A DNA stretch of 5,660 nucleotides from Soehngenia sp035406565 (GTDB lineage: Bacteria > Bacillota > Clostridia > Tissierellales > Tissierellaceae), in contig DAONLG010000091.1 in NCBI GenBank assembly GCA_035406565.1, forward strand, positions 1 through 5,660, given 5' to 3'. The position numbers and the translations under genes were made by a program. Under the pieces are notes generated by a model that saw only the letters and a list, made by a program, of their open reading frames with translations, was not told the DNA's origin and ran no database searches. Shown here one piece after another: positions 1 through 5,538 of this stretch (the stretch's first letter is position 1; each line of letters starts with the position of its first letter).

Positions 1-903
1 TAGGATTGCCTCTACATTTCCCTTGAGTACTGTCGCCATAGAAGCTATTTCTTTACCTATTTGATAGCACATTGCATCATAGATCAATTTAGCGTAAGTG
101 TCTCCATTTTCTATTCTCTTTAAAACTTCTCTGCCATCGAAAGTACCTAGGTAAGATACAAGCCCGCCTTTTCCATGTGTCATTTTCCTTAATTCTTTTT
201 CTTGATATTTGTTAGAAAAGCATAGTTCTACTAAATCTCCAACTGGGAGTGTGCCTGATCTTTCTGGGGAAAATGGTCCCATTTGGTTTGCATTGTTCGT
301 ATCAACTATCCTGCCGTTTTTGATTGGAGATATTGATATCCCGCCGCCTAGATGAGCTATGACTAAATTTAATTCCTCTATTTTCTTCCCTTTTTCATCT
401 GCATATCTATGGCAAATCGCTTTGATGTTTAAAGCATGTCCAAGAGACCTTCTGGGAATCTCTTTAAGCCCTGATATACGCGCAACATCTTCGAGCTCAT
501 CTACTGCTACAGGATCGACTATATAGGCATTGATGTTTACTCTGTCGGCTATGTCTCTAGCAAGTATTCCTCCTAAATTTGATGCATGTTCGCCTTGGAT
601 GCCGATTTTAAGATCAAGTATCATAGCATCTGTTACAAGGTAAGTTCCACTTGGCATTGGCCTTAAAAGTCCACCTCTGCCGACTACTGCTCTAAGGGAT
701 TCAAGATTTATGTTTTCTTCATTGAGCCAGTCTTCGATAGCTTTTAATCTGTATGAAAACTGGTCAATTATTTTGTCAAAATTCTCCAAGTCCTTTTTGT
801 CGTGATCAAGTTTTTTAGATTTTACTTCTTTTTCTCCTTCAAACAAAGAGACTTTTGTCGATGTTGAGCCAGGGTTTATCGCTAATACATATCTTTTTTC
901 CAT
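1..903 (-). CDS. buk: Butyrate kinase (partial, C-terminus beyond window edge)
   Basis: A reading frame of 301 codons runs without a stop from an ATG at 901-903 to the left edge; family members are about 355 residues, so roughly the last 55 are missing. It belongs to the acetokinase/ASKHA kinases: the N-terminal phosphate-binding signature INPGSTSTK lies at residues 9-17, RGGLLRPMPSGTY at 77-89, LGHALNIKAICHRYA from 155, and the second signature IAHLGGGISI at 182-191. Butyrate kinases interconvert butyryl phosphate plus ADP with butyrate plus ATP in the cytoplasm, conserving energy in the last step of butyrate fermentation; branched-chain acyl phosphates are also possible substrates. An AAGGGGG ribosome-binding site about 7 nt upstream overlaps the stop of cdaR, and the gap is only 11 nt, so it is probably the third gene of the cdaA-cdaR operon. 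The C-terminal glycine-rich ATP-binding part cannot be checked. The substrate is inferred from family resemblance. Confidence 0.93.
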   Translation of the reverse strand, partial: MEKRYVLAINPGSTSTKVSLFEGEKEVKSKKLDHDKKDLENFDKIIDQFSYRLKAIEDWLNEENINLESLRAVVGRGGLLRPMPSGTYLVTDAMILDLKIGIQGEHASNLGGILARDIADRVNINAYIVDPVAVDELEDVARISGLKEIPRRSLGHALNIKAICHRYADEKGKKIEELNLVIAHLGGGISISPIKNGRIVDTNNANQMGPFSPERSGTLPVGDLVELCFSNKYQEKELRKMTHGKGGLVSYLGTFDGREVLKRIENGDTYAKLIYDAMCYQIGKEIASMATVLKGNVEAIL

Positions 904-914
904 AAATTTCCCCC

Positions 915-2135
915 TTAATTATTGATTAAACTTATATTTAATGTTTCAGGGTCTACTTTTGATATGATTATATTTTCAACTGTAGGCCAAGTGAGTGTCA
1001 CTTGGTGAGTTCCTTCAGTTAAATTGTCAAGGTCTACAGTTGGCGTTAAATCATCTTTATTTATTTCGTCTATGATATTTTTTAATCCTTTTACTGTCAC
1101 TTTTACGCTTTTTTCTAAACTTTCGTCATCAAGCTTCAAATCTTGAGATAAATTTAATATTTTCATTTCGCTTAACTTTATCTCAAATGTCTTTTCTATC
1201 ATTTCTTCCAATGTATACGTCGCAGACACTTTGATAGTTGGATCTACTAGTTCTATGCCTTCAGGTAAATCTAGTTCTACTTCTATCATATTTGTATCTA
1301 GCAGTTGATTTATGTCCACAGGTTTTGTCTTGATGTTTTCTAATAAATTCAAATCTTGTTCATACCCTTTTACTTTAACTGTGCTTGGGTTTAGCAAAAT
1401 ATTTGTTATTGAAGTATTTACAGGAGCATCGCCTTCGATGACTAGTTCTACTGGCAGTTCTTTAGTTTGAAGTATAGGCACTGTAAGTTTTGCAAAGTTT
1501 GGTTCTTTTTCAACTCCAACTACTTCTTCGCCTTCACTATTTAGTAGCTTTATAGGCACTGTATCTGTGAAATCTTTAGTCTTATTTGTCACATCTACTG
1601 TCGCTACAGCTCTATCTACTTCATTTACCCAGCTTCTTGGTCCCCTTATGATTATGGTTTCTGGTTCAGATACAATATCTCCTACAACGTATTTCTCATC
1701 CATCTCGCCTATTGTCTCAGGTGTTATAGTTATTTCCTTCGTGATTGTTTTTTCTAAGGTGAATAAGACTTCTTGAGGTGATATATTGCTTACTATGACA
1801 TCTGCAGTGTTATTTAATAATTCAACTGTGATGGGTACTCTAACCTGGCCTTCTCCATAGCCTGTTAAATCAACCTCTGCATATATGTTTGAAGCTAGTA
1901 CTTTATCTACCTCTTTTTTCTTACCAGTAATCTCTACATTTACTTTTGCACTTTCAGGGCTCATTATTACGAGGCCCTGCCTCTCTAGGGATTGAACGTT
2001 TAAGTAATTGACTGTTATATTTTTAAACTCTTTCCTAATGATAGGGTTGACCTCACTCATAACGTAGCTCCATAGAAGAATAGCTACGACTAGAGTAGCT
2101 AGTTTTAAGGACAAATTGTTATTCCTCTTTTCCAT
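915..2135 (-). CDS. cdaR: CdaR (YbbR-domain) regulator of diadenylate cyclase
   Basis: This 406-residue protein has one N-terminal membrane segment at about residues 8-26, with a short basic cytoplasmic start, and then a long region expected outside the membrane. Four YbbR-type repeats can be made out at roughly 36-128, 132-221, 225-307 and 315-405. Each has a hydrophobic-x-Gly turn (ITGKKKEVDKV, IRGPRSWVNEV, VKGYEQDLNLL, VKGLKNIIDEI) followed about 10-15 residues later by a VD[LVI] strand. In Firmicutes, CdaR binds the membrane cyclase CdaA and modulates c-di-AMP synthesis; the Bacillus protein is longer, about 480 residues. The start codon overlaps the end of cdaA by 17 nt. A GGAGG site at 2143-2147, 7 nt upstream and inside cdaA, supports this start. 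The overlap suggests coupled translation and matched amounts of the two partners. Family assignment is secure; the direction of regulation (activation or inhibition) cannot be read from the sequence. Confidence 0.93.
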   Translation of the reverse strand: MEKRNNNLSLKLATLVVAILLWSYVMSEVNPIIRKEFKNITVNYLNVQSLERQGLVIMSPESAKVNVEITGKKKEVDKVLASNIYAEVDLTGYGEGQVRVPITVELLNNTADVIVSNISPQEVLFTLEKTITKEITITPETIGEMDEKYVVGDIVSEPETIIIRGPRSWVNEVDRAVATVDVTNKTKDFTDTVPIKLLNSEGEEVVGVEKEPNFAKLTVPILQTKELPVELVIEGDAPVNTSITNILLNPSTVKVKGYEQDLNLLENIKTKPVDINQLLDTNMIEVELDLPEGIELVDPTIKVSATYTLEEMIEKTFEIKLSEMKILNLSQDLKLDDESLEKSVKVTVKGLKNIIDEINKDDLTPTVDLDNLTEGTHQVTLTWPTVENIIISKVDPETLNISLINN

Positions 2136-2946
2136 ATTTGGACCTCCATTTCAAGAATGAATCCTTTCCATTCTTGGGTTTATACATGTTGAGTAAGATT
2201 TCTTTTAGAGTCTCAGGATCAATATATCTTGAAATATTGCCATTTTCAGCAACTGATATCGCACCTGTTTCTTCGGATACTATCACTGCAAGACTGTCAG
2301 ATCTTTCGGTTATGCCGATAGCCGCTCTATGTCTTGTCCCTAATTCTCTAGATATTGCGCTGCTCTCTGAAAGAGGCAAAAAACAAGCTGCTGCTTTTAT
2401 TATATTGTCTTTTATGATAACTGCTCCGTCATGAAGTGGTGTGTTTGGTATGAATATATTTATCAATAAATCGGCACTTACATTGCCATTTATCTTAGTT
2501 CCGGTCTCCACTATCTCATTTAATCCAGTTTGTCTTTCAAATACCATGAGGGCTCCAATCTTTTGTCTGGATAGCGATGCGCAAGCCTCAACTATTTCAT
2601 CTACTACATTTGCCATGTTCTCTGTCCTTATGTCAACAAATGACTTTGTGAAAAATCTGCTCCTCCCAAGAGATTCAAGTCCTCTTCTTAGTTCTGGCTG
2701 AAATACTATCAAAAGTGCCAATGTACCTACGGTCATGGCATTGCTTAATATCCAATTGATTGTATATAGCTCTGCCCATTCGCTCAGCTTAGTTAAGACT
2801 AATAGTATGCCTATCCCTTTCATCAGCTGTTCAGCACGAGTTTCTTTTATCAATAGCAATATCCTATATAATACAAAAGCGACTATTAATATGTCTATGA
2901 TATCTCTTATTCTTATGTTTATGAAAGAATTTATTATACTTTGCAT
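2119..2946 (-). CDS. cdaA: Membrane diadenylate cyclase CdaA
   Basis: CdaA condenses two ATP into cyclic di-AMP, the second messenger that controls potassium and osmolyte transport and cell-wall balance in Firmicutes. The 275-residue length is typical of the family (about 273 in Bacillus). Three membrane segments lie at about residues 14-33, 41-57 and 62-83, followed by a cytoplasmic DAC domain from about 100 to 250. Both catalytic signatures are intact: PLHDGAVII with DGA at 173-175, and GTRHRAAIG with RHR at 205-207. SEETG at 224-228 is also family-like. The ATG at 2944-2946 has an AAGGAT ribosome-binding site at 2956-2961. Upstream ATGs at the same site are out of frame. It heads a probable operon with cdaR (17-nt overlap) and buk, transcribed from a promoter just upstream. 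Nothing in the sequence suggests loss of activity. Confidence 0.96.
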   Translation of the reverse strand: MQSIINSFINIRIRDIIDILIVAFVLYRILLLIKETRAEQLMKGIGILLVLTKLSEWAELYTINWILSNAMTVGTLALLIVFQPELRRGLESLGRSRFFTKSFVDIRTENMANVVDEIVEACASLSRQKIGALMVFERQTGLNEIVETGTKINGNVSADLLINIFIPNTPLHDGAVIIKDNIIKAAACFLPLSESSAISRELGTRHRAAIGITERSDSLAVIVSEETGAISVAENGNISRYIDPETLKEILLNMYKPKNGKDSFLKWRSKYGKEE

Positions 2947-2980
2947 GAGTTACCCATCCTTTGCATTGGTCTATTCTTAT

Positions 2981-3011
2981 ATTATACATTAATAAGAGCT
3001 ATTTGTGTCAA
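2981..3011 (-). promoter_or_regulatory. Predicted sigma-A promoter of the cdaA-cdaR-buk operon
   Basis: Read on the minus strand, a perfect TTGACA (3006-3011) is followed after 19 nt by a perfect TATAAT (2981-2986). The spacer is 2 nt longer than ideal, which may limit strength. The -35 hexamer overlaps the TGA stop codon of the capA-like gene. The predicted start is near 2974, giving a leader of about 28 nt that is just long enough for the cdaA ribosome-binding site. There is no room for a riboswitch, and no terminator hairpin is seen between the capA-like gene and this promoter, so read-through from upstream is also possible. Confidence 0.65.
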
Positions 3012-4210
3012 TTTATATATAAATTAAGCTGTGTAGAGGTATCTTCATAACTTTTCTTTAGTCTCGTTAAAACACCTTCAGGCAAATCTATGTCTAGGTT
3101 TCCGTCAAGGGCATCTTTTACAGGCAGGATAAAGTATTCATTTTTTTCATTTGTTTTTCTCTTGTAAACCCATGTTGGTATTGGCGTAACTCTTTCTAAT
3201 TTGACTTCATTTGAAAGATTATCTTTAACTATATGTAAATTTAGCATAGCACCATCTTCTGTCAGTGAGTTGCCCATGGTTTCTTTTCTCTGATTAGAAT
3301 AAAAATTTCCGAGCGAATAAAAAACATTTACTTTTTTATTTCCTACATCTATAGTTTCACTGTCTTGTATCACATGGGGATGAGAGCCTATGATTATATC
3401 AGCTCCATTTTCTGCAAGTGTTTTCGCAGTTTGCCTTTGATAGTCGCTTGCAGTTGTTTGATACTCATTCCCCCAATGCAAAAAGAGTATTATAAATTCT
3501 GCTCCGTCTGCTTTTGCGTTTTCAATGTCTTTTATAGCTCTTTTTTCTTCAAATACATTTATCATTCTACCTCTTTCATCGTCAGTTAATCGGCTGTTTA
3601 AACCATTTAAGTAAAAAGCATAAGTCATTATTCCAATCTTTATGCCCTCTACATCAACAATCCTGTAAGGCGTGTAAATGTCTTTACTTGTGCCGACATA
3701 GAGCAATTCTCTTTTATCTATTTCATCAATCATCTTGATAATTCCATCTTTGCCTTGATCAAGTACATGATTATTAGCTGTTGAAAGTAAATCAAAACCA
3801 GTGAGTTTTATTGCATCTAAAATTTCTACAGGTGAATTGAATAGAGGAAATCCGCTAAAGGGTTTATCCTTATCTGAAAAGGATGTTTCTATGTTTGCAA
3901 TCGCAAAGTCTGCTTTTTCTACATATGGCTTTACATATTGAAAGGGCAGAGTAAAATCATATCCAAAAGAAACTTTTGCACTATTTATTTGCGGCATATG
4001 AAGCATGATATCTCCGGCAAAAAGGATATCTATTTCTGTATTTTTTTCAACTGTTTCAGGTGGTTGTTCTAATGTAGGAGTTAACTCTTCTCTGGTAACG
4101 TTTTCATCAATATCGGTTTGCGATGCTTCAGGTTGAGTATATATGCTGCTGCATCCAGATAATATCGACAATATCAATACTGCAATTATATATCTCATAC
4201 CTCTTTTCAT
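3008..4210 (-). CDS. CapA-family (PGA_cap) lipoprotein, metallophosphatase-like
   Basis: This 400-residue protein begins with a lipoprotein signal peptide: basic start, hydrophobic stretch at about 7-16 and lipobox LSGC, with Cys20 as the predicted lipidated residue. A polar, Glu/Thr/Pro-rich linker at about 21-58 precedes the catalytic fold at about 60-310. Motifs typical of CapA/PGA_cap proteins are present in order: FAGDIML (64-70), ANIETS (105-110), TANNHVLDQG (144-153), HWGNEY (245-250), GSHPHVIQ (275-282) and SLGNF (299-303). The Asp, Asn and His residues in these are the likely metal ligands of the calcineurin-like fold. It should be anchored on the outer face of the membrane. CapA proteins were named for poly-gamma-glutamate capsule synthesis, but no capB or capC partner lies here, so the substrate is unknown and an envelope hydrolase role is only an inference. 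The ATG at 4208-4210 has a GGGAG site 8 nt upstream; the in-frame ATG at codon 5 lacks a suitably spaced site. Confidence 0.88.
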   Translation of the reverse strand: MKRGMRYIIAVLILSILSGCSSIYTQPEASQTDIDENVTREELTPTLEQPPETVEKNTEIDILFAGDIMLHMPQINSAKVSFGYDFTLPFQYVKPYVEKADFAIANIETSFSDKDKPFSGFPLFNSPVEILDAIKLTGFDLLSTANNHVLDQGKDGIIKMIDEIDKRELLYVGTSKDIYTPYRIVDVEGIKIGIMTYAFYLNGLNSRLTDDERGRMINVFEEKRAIKDIENAKADGAEFIILFLHWGNEYQTTASDYQRQTAKTLAENGADIIIGSHPHVIQDSETIDVGNKKVNVFYSLGNFYSNQRKETMGNSLTEDGAMLNLHIVKDNLSNEVKLERVTPIPTWVYKRKTNEKNEYFILPVKDALDGNLDIDLPEGVLTRLKKSYEDTSTQLNLYIN

Positions 4211-4234
4211 CTAATCCACTCCCATTTAACTATA

Positions 4235-4246
4235 GTACAATTGTAC
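4235..4246. promoter_or_regulatory. 12-bp palindrome on the capA-like -10, possible operator
   Basis: GTACAATTGTAC is a perfect palindrome whose symmetry ends at both flanks. It covers the predicted -10 hexamer of the CapA-like gene, a position where a dimeric repressor would block RNA polymerase. In such AT-rich DNA a 12-bp palindrome can occur by chance, and no regulator gene is adjacent, so the operator role is only a possibility. Confidence 0.3.
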
Positions 4247-4268
4247 ATCTTATGAAAATTTACTGCAA
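4240..4268 (-). promoter_or_regulatory. Predicted promoter of the CapA-like gene
   Basis: On the minus strand, TTGCAG (4263-4268) and TACAAT (4240-4245) are separated by exactly 17 nt, a good sigma-A arrangement. The -35 hexamer is formed by the last two codons of the DUF5317 gene, and its stop codon lies in the spacer. The predicted start is near 4233, giving a leader of about 23 nt with the GGGAG ribosome-binding site inside it. The -10 lies within a 12-bp perfect palindrome, listed separately. No terminator hairpin is seen after the DUF5317 stop, so read-through from upstream may add to expression. Confidence 0.55.
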
Positions 4269-4823
4269 CACATCTTTAGAAGTCATAAATTTCTGAATCA
4301 TTAGAAATATGCCTATGGATAATGCTATATCCCCTATGCTTATTACTTTAGGCAAGAAGTATTTAACTGGTATTATATCCGAAAGGAATTTAAATTTAGT
4401 TGAATTTGTCATGAGAGTGTGGGTGATTACAATGTCTTCTTCTAGGACTTTTAGTTGATCAATCATGTTTAATTTTTCAAGTGCATTTTTTGACACAGGC
4501 ATTCGCCCGCCATTTGCGACAGTTGGAAGCAGGTTTAGAATTATTCCAATCATAGATGTTTTTATTCCAGATATATTTTTATTTTTATATAAGCCAAATA
4601 ATATTAATCCGAATGTGATTATATTTATGATTGATAAATTTGAAAATAGAATTTTTGAGATTTCATTGTTTGTATTTGCAATATATCTTATTGAGATAGA
4701 GTAGATGACAAGTCCAAGTATCATAAATCCAATCCCTTTGATGCGAACATATGTAAGATTATTAAGTTTTCCTCCTCTTAAAAAGGCTATGAGTATAGAT
4801 ATTATAATGACTTCTATAAACAA
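4260..4823 (-). CDS. DUF5317 family membrane protein (TTG start)
   Basis: This 187-residue hydrophobic protein has about five membrane segments, near residues 2-14, 30-48, 58-78, 86-103 and 160-178. It resembles the DUF5317 family of Firmicutes: a short first helix ending in LRGGKL, a conserved NGGRMPVS at 104-111 at the end of a helix, a histidine at 135 in a THTLM context, LSDIIP at 147-152, and a last helix opened by SIGD at 162-165. The function of the family is not known. The frame has no ATG before codon 33, which would remove the first helix. The TTG at 4821-4823, preceded 7 nt upstream by AAGGGG, is therefore the start. It lies 48 nt after rubrerythrin with a hairpin between them and has no convincing promoter of its own, so it may be expressed by read-through. 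No link to peroxide defence is evident apart from position. Confidence 0.82.
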   Translation of the reverse strand: MFIEVIIISILIAFLRGGKLNNLTYVRIKGIGFMILGLVIYSISIRYIANTNNEISKILFSNLSIINIITFGLILFGLYKNKNISGIKTSMIGIILNLLPTVANGGRMPVSKNALEKLNMIDQLKVLEEDIVITHTLMTNSTKFKFLSDIIPVKYFLPKVISIGDIALSIGIFLMIQKFMTSKDVLQ

Positions 4824-4830
4824 GTGATCA

Positions 4831-4836
4831 CCCCTT
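4831..4836 (-). promoter_or_regulatory. Ribosome-binding site fixing the TTG start of the DUF5317 gene
   Basis: AAGGGG on the minus strand sits 7 nt before the TTG at 4821-4823. It is the only good ribosome-binding site near the start of this frame. The GTG that overlaps the site is out of frame, so the TTG start is preferred. Confidence 0.7.
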
Positions 4837-4846
4837 ACAGATTAAA

Positions 4847-4866
4847 GAGCGCTTTTAAAAGCGCTC
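4847..4866 (-). terminator. Hairpin after rubrerythrin: weak terminator or attenuator
   Basis: A perfect 20-bp palindrome with arms GAGCGCTTTT and AAAAGCGCTC begins 5 nt after the rubrerythrin stop codon. As RNA it would form a GAGCGC/GCGCTC stem with an A/U-rich upper part. On the minus strand it is followed only by TTTAATCT, a poor U-tract, so termination is probably incomplete. That would allow partial read-through into the DUF5317 gene, which lacks an obvious promoter. It could also protect the 3' end of the rubrerythrin mRNA. Confidence 0.5.
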
Positions 4867-4871
4867 AATGA

Positions 4872-5417
4872 TTAATACTCTATGAATTTGTCGATTGATG
4901 CACCACAAAGTGGGCATTTGTCTTCTTCTCCAGTTATTGTTATATAACCACAGACTGGGCAAAGTTTTACTACTTTTGCGTCTAAATCTTTCCCTTGGTC
5001 TACATATTCTTTAGCTTTTGTATAAAGCTCTGCATGTACTTTTTCAGCTGCTACTGCGTATTTCATAGCATTTTCAGCTTCTTTTTCTCCCTGCAATTGT
5101 GCTACTGCTATGTAAGCAGGGTACATTTGAGTTACTTCGTGCATTTCTCCATCGATTGCACCTTGAAGATTTTGAGATGTTGAACCTAAACCAAATCCTC
5201 CACCTGATGCTACTAAAAATGATCCAACAATATCTCTTAGAGCGTTGAAGTGAAATGTAGCATGAATTTGCTCAGCATCTGATGTTGCCCTAAATAGTCT
5301 TGCTACTGTTGGAAAACCATCTTTGTCAGCCTTATCTGCCCAAATTCTATATCTCATATGTGCTTGGCTTTCTCCTGCAAATGCAGATCTTAAATTATCT
5401 TGTGTCATTGCGTTCAT
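4872..5417 (-). CDS. rbr: Rubrerythrin (di-iron peroxidase with C-terminal rubredoxin domain)
   Basis: Rubrerythrin reduces hydrogen peroxide to water in the cytoplasm of anaerobes, taking electrons through its rubredoxin-type iron centre. The 181-residue protein has a ferritin-like four-helix domain at about 1-140 with all expected di-iron ligands in the right spacing: E16, E49 and H52 (EQIH), E91 and E94 (GEMHE), E125 and H128 (EKVH). The C-terminal rubredoxin-like domain has the four iron cysteines C153, C156 (CPVCGY) and C168, C171 (CPLCG). A GGGFGLGSTSQN loop at 73-84 sits between the helix pairs. The ATG at 5415-5417 has AAGGGGG 9 nt upstream; the ATG at codon 4 is less well placed. The gene has its own promoter and a PerR/Fur-like operator in the leader, which fits induction by peroxide. 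No key residue is missing. Confidence 0.96.
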   Translation of the reverse strand: MNAMTQDNLRSAFAGESQAHMRYRIWADKADKDGFPTVARLFRATSDAEQIHATFHFNALRDIVGSFLVASGGGFGLGSTSQNLQGAIDGEMHEVTQMYPAYIAVAQLQGEKEAENAMKYAVAAEKVHAELYTKAKEYVDQGKDLDAKVVKLCPVCGYITITGEEDKCPLCGASIDKFIEY

Positions 5418-5447
5418 AAAATATAACCCCCTTATGTTTTATTAATC

Positions 5448-5488
5448 ATGTAAATCAAAATTGTAATGATTACAATTTTGATTTACAT
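5448..5488. repeat. Perfect 41-bp palindrome in the rubrerythrin leader
   Basis: Two 20-bp arms (5448-5467 and 5469-5488) are exact reverse complements around a single central base at 5468. Pairing stops at the next base on each side. The predicted transcription start falls at the outer edge of the palindrome, near 5486, so the rubrerythrin mRNA would begin with a long AU-rich hairpin, ending about 15 nt before the ribosome-binding site. As DNA it is an extended symmetrical protein-binding site around a PerR-like core. It lacks a GC-rich stem and a U-tract, so it is not a typical terminator. Confidence 0.9.
5461..5475. promoter_or_regulatory. Putative PerR/Fur-family operator
   Basis: TTGTAATGATTACAA has the 7-1-7 inverted-repeat form of the PerR box (consensus TTATAATnATTATAA) and differs from it at one symmetrical pair of positions. 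It lies about 10-25 nt downstream of the predicted start of rubrerythrin transcription, where a bound dimer could block elongation or promoter clearance. PerR control of rubrerythrin is known in clostridia. The regulator gene is not in this window, and Fur or Zur cannot be ruled out by sequence. Confidence 0.6.
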
Positions 5489-5492
5489 TTAT

Positions 5493-5521
5493 AGTATACA
5501 CTATAATTTATTTTAAGTCTA
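5493..5521 (-). promoter_or_regulatory. Predicted sigma-A promoter of rubrerythrin
   Basis: On the minus strand, TAGACT (5516-5521, four matches to the -35 consensus) and TATACT (5493-5498, five matches to the -10) are separated by 17 nt. The -10 lies within a small inverted repeat with arms TATAGT and ACTATA (5490-5505). The predicted start is near 5486, giving a leader of about 69 nt that contains the 41-bp palindrome. The promoter begins 18 nt after the stop of the upstream DsrE-like gene, from which no terminator is seen. Confidence 0.55.
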
Positions 5522-5538
5522 GGGTAAAAATATATTTT

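Noticed and set aside
1567..1776. Plus-strand open frame of 69 codons, and similar plus-strand frames of 62-98 codons at 2138-2992, 3365-3589, 4465-4704 and 4995-5183.
   Set aside because: All lie opposite or almost wholly opposite well-identified minus-strand genes, show no family resemblance and have low-complexity hydrophobic or Ser/Cys/Phe-rich composition typical of antisense frames.
892..2135. The buk and cdaR proteins both begin MEKR, suggesting a repeated start region.
   Set aside because: The nucleotide match is only about a dozen bases and AAA/GAA/AGA codons are common here. It is a coincidence of A-rich starts.
2947..3007. The leader upstream of cdaA was examined for a c-di-AMP (ydaO-type) riboswitch.
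   Set aside because: The gap is only 61 nt and is occupied by a promoter, leaving a leader of about 28 nt, too short for that riboswitch.
4841..4868. A possible promoter for the DUF5317 gene: TTGAGC and TTTAAT on the minus strand, 16 nt apart, spanning the palindrome.
   Set aside because: The predicted start would fall at about 4834, inside the AAGGGG ribosome-binding site, leaving no usable leader. The hexamers are by-products of the hairpin sequence.
5526..5537. AAAATATATTTT palindrome after the DsrE-like stop codon, considered as a terminator.
   Set aside because: It is a purely A/T 12-bp palindrome with no GC stem, expected by chance in such AT-rich DNA.
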